Source of the DNA: Lantana camara
Taxonomy: Eukaryota; Streptophyta; Magnoliopsida; Lamiales; Verbenaceae
Direction of reading: 5' to 3'
NCBI GenBank assembly: GCA_037501455.1
Contig: CM074860.1
Span: forward strand, 42,542,501-42,606,500
Length of the DNA: 64,000 nt
Shown here: positions 24,219-36,512 of the stretch, one piece after another
Numbering within the stretch: the stretch's first letter is position 1
Layout: the number at the start of each line of letters is the position of its first letter
Translations under genes and position numbers: made by a program
The notes under the pieces: generated by a model
Databases searched by the model: none
What the model saw: the letters and a program-made list of their open reading frames with translations, nothing else
Told to the model about the DNA's origin: nothing

Positions 24219-27200
24219 TGTAACACCCCGCACGTGAGGCGCCACATCCCCCGCACTATGACCTGACACGTGTACGAAATGGAGAGTCCGCACACGCACC
24301 CAGTCACAGCGAACGGGTGACAAACGAAAACGCACACACTAGCTAGGTGGTACCTAACCCTGTACAAAAGAAAATATACTAAGCATGACATCGGAAGTAG
24401 TACGAAATGCCAACTTTCAAAATCTTTTACACACCAAGCATACAACGCAGTACATACATTAGAATCAAATATACGGGTTCAACTAGTTCAGCAAACCTGT
24501 CCCGAATAATTACATATCAAAACGGGTTCAACTAATCCGAGCACATGTCCTAACCTGTCCCGAATTCCATATATTCAAATCATAAATGCAAACCTGCACA
24601 AACATATCCTATATAACATTTACAAATCATAAAACAGAGCCAGAACTTAACAAACTTAAACAGACAGACACAGACTCGACAGACCCGACACACAACCTCC
24701 TAGCTCGAACTCCAAAGACTTCCGAAGCAAAACCTGCAGACTAAAAACATAAAAGGGTAGGGGTCAGTCCAAAGACTGAGCGAGGGGCTGACACACGCAC
24801 ACTATACGTATATATACAGAGCACAGCACGTACAAAGTTAAACTGTTCGTGAACCCGGGACTAGTTTTTGCACACCAAAACATTTATCTCGTGATAATAT
24901 ATATACGGGGTGACTTATCAAAACAGAACGAACAAAGATTAATTTATACAAAACTCAAAACATACGCACAGACTCAAGCAGACTTAGCACGCATATCGGA
25001 ACATAGCTTATTAGGTTAATAGCAAATCCAATTTTTATCTTACTTAAGAATCTATCCCTGTTTCACCAACTTATAACCGACAGACATAACGAAACTCGGC
25101 GGGAACGAGCACACAGACAGACTAAACAAAACAAAACAAACCAAAACATACCAGATAGGTGTCATGGAAAGGTTGCGCGACCCAAGCCATCCAGAAGAGG
25201 AAGAGGGGAGTGCTCAATGCTGCTCAAACCCTCGGACTCCATCCCCCAAGCTACGCTCAGGTGGGTTCCGGTACATCCCTTACACAGAATTTGGGGCCCC
25301 ACACTTACACTGATCACGGAAATCGGAAGCTTAACCCGCAACAGACAGACAGGCAGACAGATAGACAGATATATTTCATGCATATCGTACTTATCATATC
25401 GCACGTACATATCACACACACTGACCTCGAAATCATAACAAAACTGAGTCAAAGCATACATAGGCTCATATATAGCGTTTCGTACTTTTCAAATCAAATC
25501 ATATGACAAAACTAGCAGAATACTTACTTCGCACATATCTACATATACATAAGGCTTATAAACCGCATGCATTCGAAAACGAGCACGTTGCAATAGGGTA
25601 TAACTATATCCTAACCTCACATGGCACCAAACACAGCCGAAGACATAGCAGACGGTTTACCCCGGAACCTGCACGACTCACATGACACCACCCCGGGTGC
25701 ACCTGATCCACTGAACACACAAAACAGACCACAAAGCTCAAACTCAGGCAGACAACCACACAGAGACGCACGACAAAATGCAATCACATAAACAGGATTC
25801 AAATTCATATTAATTTCACGCAAAACAAAACATTAAGGCATGTCCATAAACACAATTAATGCAATTAAGGGAACTGGAAAGGTAATGGAATTCACATCAT
25901 TTCATATCAATTCATATATTGCACATTTACAAAGCAATCAAATTAAATTCACATATAACATTTCATAAAATTGCACATATTACCAAGCTAAATAAATCAC
26001 ATAATAACATGCTACGAATTCATTTAAATCCACGGGGTCCTAAGCAACTTACAACTAAGTCACATAATCATTCAAGTCCTCATATAATTTTCCGATGCAT
26101 AACAAATTCACAAATATTACATAACAGATTAAATTCCAATTTACGTGATTAAACCTTAATTCAAAGTTTCAATGTTAAACATAACAACTTCTTTTAACAC
26201 AACCGTGATTAGCATATACTTAGTTACCAAGTGACAAGGTTTAATTAATTCAAATCAAACAAATTCATATTGTTCCCGAAATTACACAAACACCCCTTCT
26301 AATCTAATCAATTAGCGTAAATTCAATAAATCGGGAATCAATTTACAAATACAAGTCCAGTCTTATCATATTTCATATCATACATGATTTCATACACAAT
26401 GGAATTCATTTCGATCGACAATTCAAGCATATGACAATGAATTTGCATTTAGACAATTAATTCAAATATGTCCCAAACACACAAATAAATTCATAGAAAA
26501 TAAACCAAGTGTCCGATTGACGAACGGAAGGTGGTGTTGGACTCACCACGACAAAGCGGACAACCTGTCCGAAGGACGCCGGAGCGCCGCCGTCGGAGCT
26601 GCCGGAACAGTGGCCGGCCGCCGTTCGGCCGCCACCGGAACGTGCCGGAAAAATCCCGAAAATTCACCCGTGCAAGGATTCCTCGTGCTCAATCCAATTC
26701 CTCAATCAATTTCTGAAAATTCCAAGCCAATTGTCTCCAATTTCAGATCCAACAATACGAGAACCCTAAAATCTTCAAATCCAAATTACTTCCAAACCGG
26801 TGAACCAAAATGCGATCCGTAAAAGGCATTGTCTTACCCGTGACGAGGTCTTTGAAAGCCCTAAGGTAGGTCACCGGAAAAATCCTCGGAGCTAGCGCCG
26901 CCGTTGCACCGCCACTGTGCCGCCTCGATCCGCCGCCAATTGGCCGAAACAGGAGTCGTGTGATCAAAGACCACTAGTTCTCGTCGTTTCGAACAACTTT
27001 CGTGAAGGGCCCGAGGCCAAAAGATCACCGGCAAAGGCCCCCGTTGGCCGCCGAAGTTTCTGCCGCCGCACGCCTCCCCGGTGTTAGGAATAGTGCCCTA
27101 GAAAACCGATTGTATATCCACTTTGTGCCTTTCCTTATTGTAATCACAGACAATCTTTGAATGAAATAACGAATTGAGGCAACACTTCTTTATATGCTCT

Positions 27201-29877
27201 TGTTTGGTATGCGTTTACTTTATCTGTGCATGTATAAGAACTCCCCTAATCCTGATAACTTTAGGACTCTACCATTTAGGTGAAATGGTTCATGGAACGA
27301 GCCCTATATCACATAAGTCATGATTAGTAAAATATTCCAAGCCGATGAGTCCTACAGATAGTGGGAGTGTCAACCTGACTCCTCTAAGGCTTGCTTGTGG
27401 GATCACGCCCTTAAGAAGGACCACCTTGTTTCATGGAGGTGCAAAGTGTATAGTTGATACGTGCGTGATACATGAGGGTGCTTACTTTAATAAGTAAGTT
27501 CACTGAGGTGCCCCGATGGGAAAGGAAGTTTCTATTTCAGGAAATGGAAACTTCCAGATTAGGAAATATCTCACGAGTCATTGATGTGATTAATTGATCC
27601 TTAAGACGAGGTTCCTTATCACTTTATGAGTTAACTCTGTAGTCTTAGGTATAAGCTTTAAAGGGTGTCGCCTTAGACAACTGATTCAAGGCTTATGCTG
27701 GGGCTGCACAAGTGATTCATGAAAGTGAATGAGAATCAAGAAAGGACCTACACTTGGATTTGCAAGGTGATCTCTTATTGTGTAAGTCATTCATATACCA
27801 TATGGAGTCCTTGGCCAAGGCAGTAGATCAAGACATCAAGAAAAGGGTTTCTTGGATTGAGATCAAATGGATATGAAATGCACTTAGCTTTAAGACCGGA
27901 TTATTAGGGTTCTGATTATTCCCTTGCCCTAGATCTTGGTTGAGAGATAGTAAGTAGGAGGATTGTATCTCACATGAGTCAATGACTTAAAGGTTCTGTG
28001 GAATCCGAACATTCTAATTCAGCTAGGGGTTAAACACCTGTTGCTAGACTATGGTCGTTTAATCTGTGGACTGATTAATTAATTAGTGAATTAATTAATT
28101 AGGGTCACTGCTAATTGAATTGAGAACCTAGAGGGTCACACACAACAACTCGGTTACATGAGTTGAGGCTTTAAAATGATTAAACGAGTTAATCGAGCCT
28201 AGAGGGTTCCACACGTGTGAAACCACACGTGTGGGTCACGTGACTGGACACGTGTCATTGTGACACGTGTGCCACACGTGATTATTTAATTATATATTAA
28301 ATAATTAATTTGTTAATTATTTAATAGACTTTGGTTTAATTTTGAATTAAAAAGAAAGCCTTATTTTGGAAGAAAAAATAATCTAGTTAATTAATTGTGA
28401 ATTAATTAATTAGATAAAATAAGTTATTTATTTTAAATAAATAAAGTATAAAATTATCCAAAAATAGTTTGGATATTTTTAGCTCTCTTGAAAGTTGATT
28501 TGAATTAGAATTCAAAGTCAAAGTCAAAATACTTGATGATCAAGTAATAGGAGAGAGAGAGACCAAAACCCTAGCCCATGAGGACTACGATTTTCGGTCC
28601 TCCCTTGATTATAAATAGGGGAGCTCGAGCTCCCCTTAGAGCTAATTGGCAATTCTTTTGGTTCATGTGTTGAACACCATTCTTTCTCCAAGATAAACGA
28701 AACCCTAGGTTAAGCCTAAACACTAACTAGAGAACTAGCATCCTTACTAGTTAGATTGTGATCAAGTTGGTGGACTATCTCTAGAGACTTCAAGTTAGAA
28801 GTTTGAAGATTCGAGCGTTACCAAGGAGAGGGGATCAAGCCGCGAGAAGAGCGTTCTTGGGTGGCTTGAAACGCTTCAAGAAAGAGAATTAAGAAAGTAA
28901 GTTTCTTATTCCTTCGAATTTGGATACATGATTGCGAGTCCAAGGTCCTTTTGTTGGGAAAATTTTTTAAATTCCGCTGCTTTCTGATTCGTATTTTCCA
29001 ACACCAGGAACCACCACCAACGGCCAAAATTCGGCGAAAACGATGCCGGAAATGGACTCATGGGGTCGGAAAAGGGTAGAAAACACCAATCTTGGTCCGA
29101 AAAAGCCGCCGGATGCCGGAGAAACTCGCCGCTACAGTGCCGCGCCAACGCCGCCACGAGCTTTGGCCGGCGCGTGCGGCCCCCTCGCTGCCCCGATGGC
29201 GGCGCCGCCTGCACAGAAGGAAACGCCGGGAAGTCCCCTCACCGGGCCTAGGGCGCGTGTCGCCGAAAGATGGCCGGAAGCCGCCACGAACGGGCGGCGA
29301 AGCAGCAGCTCCGCCAACCCCGCCTGCGAGTCTGAAAAATGGCAAAATCTCTGCCGTCGCTCGTCGGTTGCTCGAGTTCTTCGTACGGTTGGGACCGCGT
29401 CATCGAGCTCTCCGAAATGGACTATTGGATCGTCGAATTCCGTCAAGAAACGGGCAAGTTCCGGTTTGTGCATGTTTCCACACCGTGAGTGTGTGTGCAC
29501 AGTGAAAAACGCGGGAGAGAGGGAGAGAACTGAAGTCTGCTGCGTTTGGCACGAAATACGGGGATCCGGGGTATATATCTCGGGTCCTCGCTCGCGAAAA
29601 CGATCGAGAGGAAGGGCTAACGACATCAGAATAGGGCAAACTCAGAGTCTACGGACTCGTCTCGATGCCCCGAACGCGTTGAAGGGGTCAGAAAGGTCGA
29701 AAACTCTTTCGAATGATAAATGACCGAAAACCCCCCAAAAGGAGAAAATTACAAAAAGGCCCCTAAACTCTTAACGAGTTCAAAATAGGGCCACGAAAAA
29801 CATAAAATTACATAATTAAACACATAAAAAGGTTGAAACGTGGCGTACCTTATAAATCGAACGAGCGGGATGTTACA
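24219..29877 (-). repeat. 3' LTR of F, split by a solo LTR
   Basis: TGTAACACCCCGCACG (plus) to GCGGGATGTTACA, interrupted at 27082-29003. By eye it is a few percent diverged from the 5' LTR. The ~150-nt open stretch described for the 5' LTR is also open here, but its 5' splice-like site is changed from CAG|GTGAGG to CAG|GCGGGG. Confidence 0.9.
27082..29003 (+). mobile_element. Solo LTR, copia type, plus strand
   Basis: 1922 bp from TGTTAGGAATAGTGCCC to GTATTTTCCAACA. Flanks are CCCGG and CCAGG, a 5-bp target-site duplication with one mismatch. The uninterrupted site can be read in F's other LTR near 33990. TATAAATAGGGGAGC near 28610 is a likely TATA box, fixing the orientation as plus. It is an inverted near-copy of the solo LTR at 16812-18752. 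Confidence 0.92.
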
Positions 29878-30200
29878 AACTCCCCTCCTTCAAAAGGACC
29901 TGTCCTCAGGTCCTAAGGTCGATCTTGAACGACGCTGAAATGAATTCCACTTCAAGCTTCCACTGTGCAACTCTGATCTAGGCGAACTGCAAACTCTGCA
30001 GGATACTTCTCCCTTAGTTGGCATCAACTCCCTTCATATTGACTCGTTGTCATAGAGGTCCCACTAAGCACTTAACCGTTGGTTACTTCAAGCTCATTTG
30101 ATCACCACTAGGCCACTGTACCCAAAGCTTGATAACGTCACGTCCTCGTTGCTTGCAAACTGTCGTCTGGCCAGAAGTAACGCAACCGCAACAAACAAGA

Positions 30201-30626
30201 GAGAGAATCCCATCTCTCGACATGCAAGCGAAGGAACCCCGTCCCTCGGCACACAAAAGAGAAAACCCCGTTTCTCAACACACAAAAGAGAGAATCCCGT
30301 CTCTCAGGCACACAATTGAGAGAACCCCATCTCTCAAACACAGTATCGAGAGAGCCCCGTCTCTCAACCTAAGTCTGATTGATTCCACATCTCTCAGACA
30401 ATCTAGTTAGAGAAAATCCGGCATTTCTCAAACCCTAAATCCAAGGGAATCCAACATCCCTCGAATACCTAAGTACAAGAGAATCCAGCATCTCTCGTGC
30501 ACAGAACTCAGAAAGACTCCAGCATCTTTCTGTCACGTAATATAGAGAGAATCCAGCATCTCTCTAACACACAAGTAGGAAGAATCAACATCCCCCTAGC
30601 ACATAAATAGAGAGAATCAAATCTCT
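30201..30626 (-). repeat. Array of about 14 covarying mini-hairpins in F
   Basis: Units of about 25-35 bases, each with short inverted arms around a C-rich or ATCC centre (plus strand): GAGAGA/TCTCTC, GAGAAA/TTTCTC (30259-30276), AGGGA/TCCCT, GAAAGA/TCTTTC. The arms change on both sides together, which keeps the pairing. Two or three units are degenerate (near 30225, 30377, 30578). The array occupies the same place, just before the purine tract, as in A, B and E. Confidence 0.85.
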
Positions 30627-31120
30627 CGCACTCAAGCATATAGACAAAGTCAGAAATCTCAACAATTAACACGTAGCACAATTGACAACTATATCACGTA
30701 ACAACAAGAATTAATTAAGTAAACGATGCATGTATGCTCGTGCCATGAATGCTTAGTGTACCGTTCACCGTCGTGTTTGAAATCTTGACCATAATGTTGC
30801 AATTATGTCATGGAAGCTGGTTAAATTGTTGGTATTGCAACATTGCAATTGAAACACTAAACTTGGTGTATGCTGGTTAGGGATGTAAATGAAAGGTGGC
30901 ACTCAAGCCACGTGAATGCAACAATTTAATATGGTTAAAAGCACAATCATAAAGTGTTACACAATCATAGTCATAGAGCACACAAAATCACATAATTCAA
31001 TACAATTCATGCTGAGAAAGCAAAATTTCATGCCAAACGGATGCAATGCGCACATATTCCTATGTCGTACGACCTAGACTGACACAACACGACTCCAGAG
31101 CACCGGTTCTGAACCTGGTA

Positions 31121-31132
31121 GCTCTGATACCA
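31121..31132 (-). other. tRNA-iMet primer-binding site of F
   Basis: GCTCTGATACCA on the plus strand is the complement of TGGTATCAGAGC. It lies eight bases (TCTATAAG in element sense) from the 5' LTR. The neighbouring bases, GGTAGCTC, have drifted from the GGGCTC seen in the other elements. Confidence 0.9.
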
Positions 31133-31140
31133 CTTATAGA

Positions 31141-34100
31141 TGTAACACCCCGCACGTGAGGCGCCACATCCCCCGCACAATGACCCGACACGTGTACGAA
31201 ATAGAGAGTCCGCACACGCACCAAGTCATAGCGAACGGGTGACAAACGAAAACGCACACACTAGCTAGGAGGTAGCTAGCCCTGTACAAAAGAAAATATG
31301 CTAAGCATGACAGCGGAAGTAGTACGAAATGCCAACTTTCAAAATCTTTTACACACCAAGCATACAACGCAGTACATACATTAGAATCAAATATACGGGT
31401 TCAACTAGTTCAGTAAACCTGTCCTAACCTATCCCGAATAATTACACATCAAAACGGGTTCAACTAATCCGAGCACCTGTCCCGAATTCCATACATTCAA
31501 ATCATAAATGCAAACCTGCACAAACATATCCTATATAACAATTACAAATCATAAACCAGAGCCAGAACTTAACAAACTTAAACAGACAGACACAGACTCG
31601 ATAGACCCGACACACAGCCGCCTAGCTCGAACTCCAAAGACTTCCGAAGCAAAACCTGCAGACTAAAAACATAAAAGGGGAGGCGTCAGTCCAAAGACTG
31701 AGCGAGGGGCTGACACACGCACACTATACGTATATATACAGAGCACAACACGTACAAAGTTAAAATGTTCGTGAACCCGGGACTAGTTTTTGCACACCAA
31801 AACATTTATCTCGTGATAATATATATACGGGGTGACTTATCAAAACAGAACGAACAAAGCTTAATTTATACAAAACTCAAAACATACGCACAGACCCAAG
31901 CAGACTTAGCACACATATCGGAACATAGCTTATTAGGTTAATAGCAAATCCAATTTTTATCTTACTTAAGAATATATCCCTGTTTCACGAACTTATAACC
32001 GACAGACATAACGAAACTCGGCGGGTACGAGCACACAGACAGACTAAACAAAACAAAACAAAACAAAACATACCAGATAGGTGTGATGGAAGGGTTGCGC
32101 GACCCAAGCCATCCAGAAGCGGAAGAGGGGAGTGCTCAATGCTGCTCAAACCCTCGGACTCCATCCCCCAACCTACGCTCAGGTGGGTTCCGGTACATCC
32201 CTTACAAAGAATTTGGGGCCCCACACTTACACTGATCATGGAAATCGGAAGCTTAACCCGCAACAGACAGACAGGCAGACAGATATATTTCATGTATATC
32301 GTATTTATCATATCGCACGTACATATCACACACACTGACCTCGAAATCATAACAAAACTGAGTCAAAGCATACATAGGCTTATACATAGCGTTTCGTACT
32401 TTTCAAATCAAATCATATGACAAAACTAGCAAAATACTTACTTCGCACATATCTACATATACATAAGGCTTATAAACCGCATGCATTCGAAAACGAGCAC
32501 GTTACAATGGGGTATAACTATATCTTAACCTCACATGGCACCAAACACAGCCGAAGACACAGCAGACGGTTCACCCTGGAACCTGCACGACTCACATGAC
32601 ACCACCCTGGGTGCACCTGATCCACTAAACACGCAAAGCAGACCACAAAGCTCAGACTCAGAAAGACAACCACACAGAGACGCACTGCAAAATGCAATCA
32701 CATAAACAGGATTCAAGTTCATATTAATTTCAAGCAAAACAAAACGTTAAGGCATGTCCATAAGCACAATTAATGCAATTAAGGGAACTCGAAAGGTAAT
32801 GGAATTCACATCATTTCATATCAATTCATATATTGCGCATTTACAAAGCAATCAAATTAAATTCACATATAACATTTCATAAAATTGCACATATTACCAA
32901 GCCAAATAAATCACATAATAACATGCTACGAATTCATTTAAATCCACGGGGTCCTAAGCAACTTACAACTAAGTCACATAATCATTCAAGTCCTCATATA
33001 ATTTTCCGATGCATAACAAATTCACAAATATTACATAATAGATTAAATTCCAATTTACGTGATTAAACCTTAATTCAAAGTTTCAATGTTAGACATAACA
33101 ACTGCTTTTAACATAACCGTGATTAGCATATACTTATTTACCAAGTGAAAAGGTTTAATCAATTCAAATCAAACAAATTCATATTGTTCCCGAAATTACA
33201 CAAACACCCCTTCTAATCTAATCAATTAGCGTAAATTCAATAAATCGGGAATCAATTTACAAATTACAAGTCCAAGCTTATCATATTTCATATCATACAT
33301 GATTTCATACACAATGGAATTCATTTCGATTGACAATTCAAGCATGTGACAATGAATTTGCATTTAGACAATTAATTCAAAGATGTCCCAAACACACAAA
33401 TAAATTCGTAGAAAATAAACAAAGTGTCCGATTGACGAACGGAAGGTGGTGTTGGACTCACCACGACAAAGCGGACAGGCTGTCCGAAGGTCGTCGGAGC
33501 ACCGCTGCCGGAGCTACCGGAATAGTGGCCGGCCGCCGTTCGGCCGCCGCCGGAACGTGCCGGAAAAATCCCAAAAATTCAACCGTGCAAGGATTCCTTG
33601 TGCTCAATCCAATTCCTCAATCAATTTCTGAAAATTCCAAGCCAATTGTCTCCAATTTCAGATCCAACAATAAGAAAACCCTAAAATCTTCAAATCCAAA
33701 TTACTTCCAAACCGGTGAACCAAAATGTGATACGTAAAAGGCATTGTCTTACCCGTGACGAGCTCTTCGAAAGCCCTAAGGTAGCTCGCCGGAAAAATCC
33801 TTGGAGCTAGCGCCGCCGTTGCACCGCCACTGTGCCGCCGCGATCCACCGCCAATTGGCCGAAACAGGAGTCGTGTGATAAAAGGCCAGTAGTTCTCGTC
33901 GTTCCGAACAACTTTCGTGAAGGGCCCGAGGCCAAAAGATCGCCGGAAAAGGCCCCCGTTGGCCGCCTCACGCCTCCTCGGAACCACCACCAACGGCCAA
34001 AATTCGGTGAAAACGATGCCGGAAATGGACTCATGGGGTCGGAAAAGGGTAGAAAACACCAATCTTGGTCCGAAAAAGCCGCCGGAAGGCAGAGAAACTC

Positions 34101-34850
34101 GCCGCTACAGTGCCGCACCACCACCGCCACGGGCTTTGGCCGGCGCGTGCGGCCCCCTCGCTGCCCCGATGGCGGCACTGCCTGCATAGAAGGAAATGCC
34201 GGGAAGTCCCCTCACCGGGCCTGGGGCGCGTGTCGTCGGAAGACGGCCGGAAGCCACCGAGAAAGGGCGGCGAAGCAGCAGCTCCGCCAACCTCACCTGC
34301 GCGTCTGAAAAATGGCGATATCTCTGCCGTCGCTCGTCGGTTGCTCGAGTTCTTCGTACGGTTGGGACCGCGTCGTCGAGCTCTCCGAAATGGACTATTG
34401 GATCGTCGAATTCCGTCCAGAAACGGGCAAGTTCCGGTTTGTGCATGTTTCCACACCGTGAGTGTGTGTGCACAGTGAAAAACGCGGGAGAGAGGGAGAG
34501 AACTGAAGTCTGCTGCGTTTGGCACGAAATACGGGGATCCGGGGTATATATCTCGGGTCCTAGCTTGCGAAAACGATCGGGAGGAAGGGCTAACGACGTC
34601 AGAATAGGGCAAACTCAGAGTCTACGGACTCGTCTCGATGCCCCGAACGCTTTGAAGGGGTCAAAATGGTCAAAATCTCGTTCGAATGATAAATGACCGA
34701 AAACCCCCCAAAAGGAGAAAATTACAAAAAGGCCCCTAAACTCTTAAAGAGTTCAAAATAGGGCCACGAAAAGCATAAAATTACATATTTAAACACATAA
34801 AAAGGTTGAAACGTGGCGTACCTTAAAAATCGGACAAGCGGGATGTTACA
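31141..34850 (-). repeat. 5' LTR of F
   Basis: 3710 bp between TGTAACACCCCGCACG (plus) and GCGGGATGTTACA. On the minus strand a TATA-like TATATA (34545-34551) is followed by the candidate exon at 34297-34446. The 3' splice-like site and CAGTC/GACTG hairpin typical of these LTRs are near 31660-31700. Confidence 0.92.
34297..34446 (-). other. Candidate exon with a 50-codon open frame in F's LTR
   Basis: On the minus strand, about 100 bases after TATATA, an ATG opens 50 codons (starting MHKPELARF, ending HFSDAQ) that stop exactly at CAG|GTGAGG, a strong 5' splice-like site. The homologous stretch in the other LTR (from 29473) is also open, with a few replacements and a damaged splice site. No domain is recognised. 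It may be a leader exon that happens to be open, or a piece of a captured gene. The product is not claimed. Confidence 0.35.
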
Positions 34851-34874
34851 TAACCACTTGCCATCTTGGTGAAT
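34851..34874 (+). mobile_element. Sliver of E interior between F and G
   Basis: F's right target-site copy TAACC (34851-34855) followed by only 19 bases of E, matching the block that in A reads ACTTACCCCATTGGTGACAGG. It shows that F and G struck E within about 20 bases of each other. Confidence 0.85.
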
Positions 34875-36512
34875 TGTAACACCCCAAATTTTCAATTATG
34901 CAACATATGTGACATAATGTGAAATAAATGCCAATTATGACTTAATTTTTTAATTACTTAATTGTCCTTAAGTGATCTTTTTTCTTAATTTGAGGATCTA
35001 ATTGCATTAGCTTTGCTTGGGACTTAAATGATCATTTACCATGAGTGTGAACCTAATTGCATGACTTAGGATTCGGAGGGAGTAAATTGCAATTTGTGCC
35101 TAGACTTATAATATCTAGCTTATATCACTTTATTGCATCCAAACATATGCACACATGATCACTCCTCTCTCCCCCCTTATCCCGATCTAAAAACCCCAAG
35201 AAGAAGAAGAAGAGATCTTCATTTTCAAGCTTGAATATAGGGAAATTGCATACTTTGAAGCATAATCATCACCACATCATCTCTTTTTCTTCTTCTCATT
35301 CATTCAAGGTATATGAGTTTAGTTTGGGAAATTCATGAATAATAATGAGAGCTAGGGTTATGTGTTGAGCTTGGTAATTTGTAGATTAGTTGATGAAAGC
35401 ATGATTATATGGTTATAGCTTGGATTTAATGTACATATTATGAAGTTTATAAGCTTGGAGCATGAGTTCATATATGGGTTTTGATTGATGATTTCTTGAT
35501 GATTGATGCATATTTGACGGATTAAATGGTGTCTAATTGATATATATGAACCATATGCATGATATGTGATAGTTTTTGGGTTGAGTGCTTACCTTATTTT
35601 GTTGTGGATCATTTGGGAGCCAATTCCCGTGCTTAGCCCCTGTTTTTCCCCTATTTTTCACCCAGTTCACTTCCAAACGGGCGTTTGGCCCTCTAGTTAT
35701 ATTTCCAAACGCCCGTTTAGGAACCTACTGCCTTCCCCGAGCCTTTCCAAACGCCCGTTTAGGTTTCCAGGCCAATTTTCAAACGGGCGTTTCTCTCTCA
35801 TCCGAACTCCAAATGACCTGATTTTTGAAGCCACGGAAACCTCCTGAAGTCTATAACAACCTCCAATTAGAATCATCTTAGTATCTTTTGTAAATTGTGA
35901 GATATAATCAATTATTTTAGGTGTCGCCACCTTCCCGGAAAACTGCACTCGCCTAACTTCAAGCTTATGCCATTTTCTCCTCGCTTTGAACTAGAAAACG
36001 AGCCATATATCCTCGGAAAGGTATTTGTGTCTAGTTTCATTCCCCACAAACAAAACTCAATTCCCACCTCTAGAATTAAAGATATTCCAGTTTTCCTACA
36101 GCATGTGCGTTTCCTAAAATTGCCCATTTTTGCCAAACTTCACCAAAACCTTTCTTATTGCATTCCTTTCACTCTCTTGGCTCCCATATGTGAATTATAT
36201 GAGTTATATACTGGGTTTAGTGATTAATTGGAAACGTTTATGATATTTATTGATTGTACATGCATGATTGATATTCCATGACTTTGCCGTGCGTCCTAAT
36301 TGGTTAATTGAGTAGTGTCTCATGTATACTTGTCTTTGTTGCACAGAACAGCACACCTGTGACGTGGAGTGGGCTTCTTAGGCTGTGTCTTTCTCTTTGT
36401 TTTGTCGTTCGTCAGGTGAGATTTAATTGCTAGATATATAGAACCCTTACAACCCTATGTGAGATTTAAGCCAAACTGTATCTATATATTAATGAATTAA
36501 TATCAATCTCAC
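34875..36512 (+). mobile_element. LTR G, left part
   Basis: TGTAACACCCCAAATTTTC opens a large LTR of a separate family. It has a 5' splice-like site TTCAAG|GTATAT (35308/35309), four AAACG...CGTTT hairpins (35673-35792), a 68-nt exon-like block (36347-36414), then stops at a rearranged junction with element B. The other end of the LTR is 53430-54131, and E's interior flanks both ends in register, so G is a solo LTR split by B. A clear target-site duplication was not found (TGAAT against TAACA). Confidence 0.8.
35673..35792 (+). repeat. Four CGCCCG/CGGGCG-centred hairpins in LTR G
   Basis: CCAAACGGGCGTTTGG at 35673-35688 is a perfect palindrome. CCAAACGCCCGTTTAGG occurs twice (35705-35721 and 35747-35763), and AAACGGGCGTTT at 35781-35792. 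All four share the arm AAACG/CGTTT. The neighbouring families have other arms in the same relative position. Confidence 0.85.

Larger units (their letters stand above)
29878..31140 (-). mobile_element. Interior of F (non-coding)
   Basis: In element orientation it runs from the primer site, through about 0.5 kb of A/T-rich sequence, into the hairpin array, then to a purine tract (complement of CTCCCCTCCTTC) against the 3' LTR. There are no frames of note. Confidence 0.85.
24219..34850 (-). mobile_element. Element F: LARD-like retrotransposon, minus strand
   Basis: Inserted in E's interior with the perfect duplication TAACC (24214-24218 and 34851-34855). The 5' LTR is 31141-34850 (3710 bp). 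The 3' LTR is 24219-29877 (about 3.73 kb once a 1922-bp solo LTR is removed). The interior is only 1263 bp (29878-31140), with the primer site at 31121-31132 and the purine tract at 29880-29892, both on the minus strand. Everything between is non-coding, dominated by an array of small hairpins. The element could only have moved using proteins made elsewhere. Confidence 0.93.

Noticed and set aside
29043..29723. 226-codon open frame, the longest in the window
   Set aside because: It runs antisense to the GC-rich leader of F's LTR. The homologous stretch in the other LTR is open in other lengths, and no domain is visible. High GC with few stops explains it.
30201..30626. CRISPR-like appearance of regularly spaced short repeats
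   Set aside because: The repeats are variable mini-hairpins in a plant retrotransposon with short T-rich or A-rich linkers, no cas genes and a eukaryotic context.
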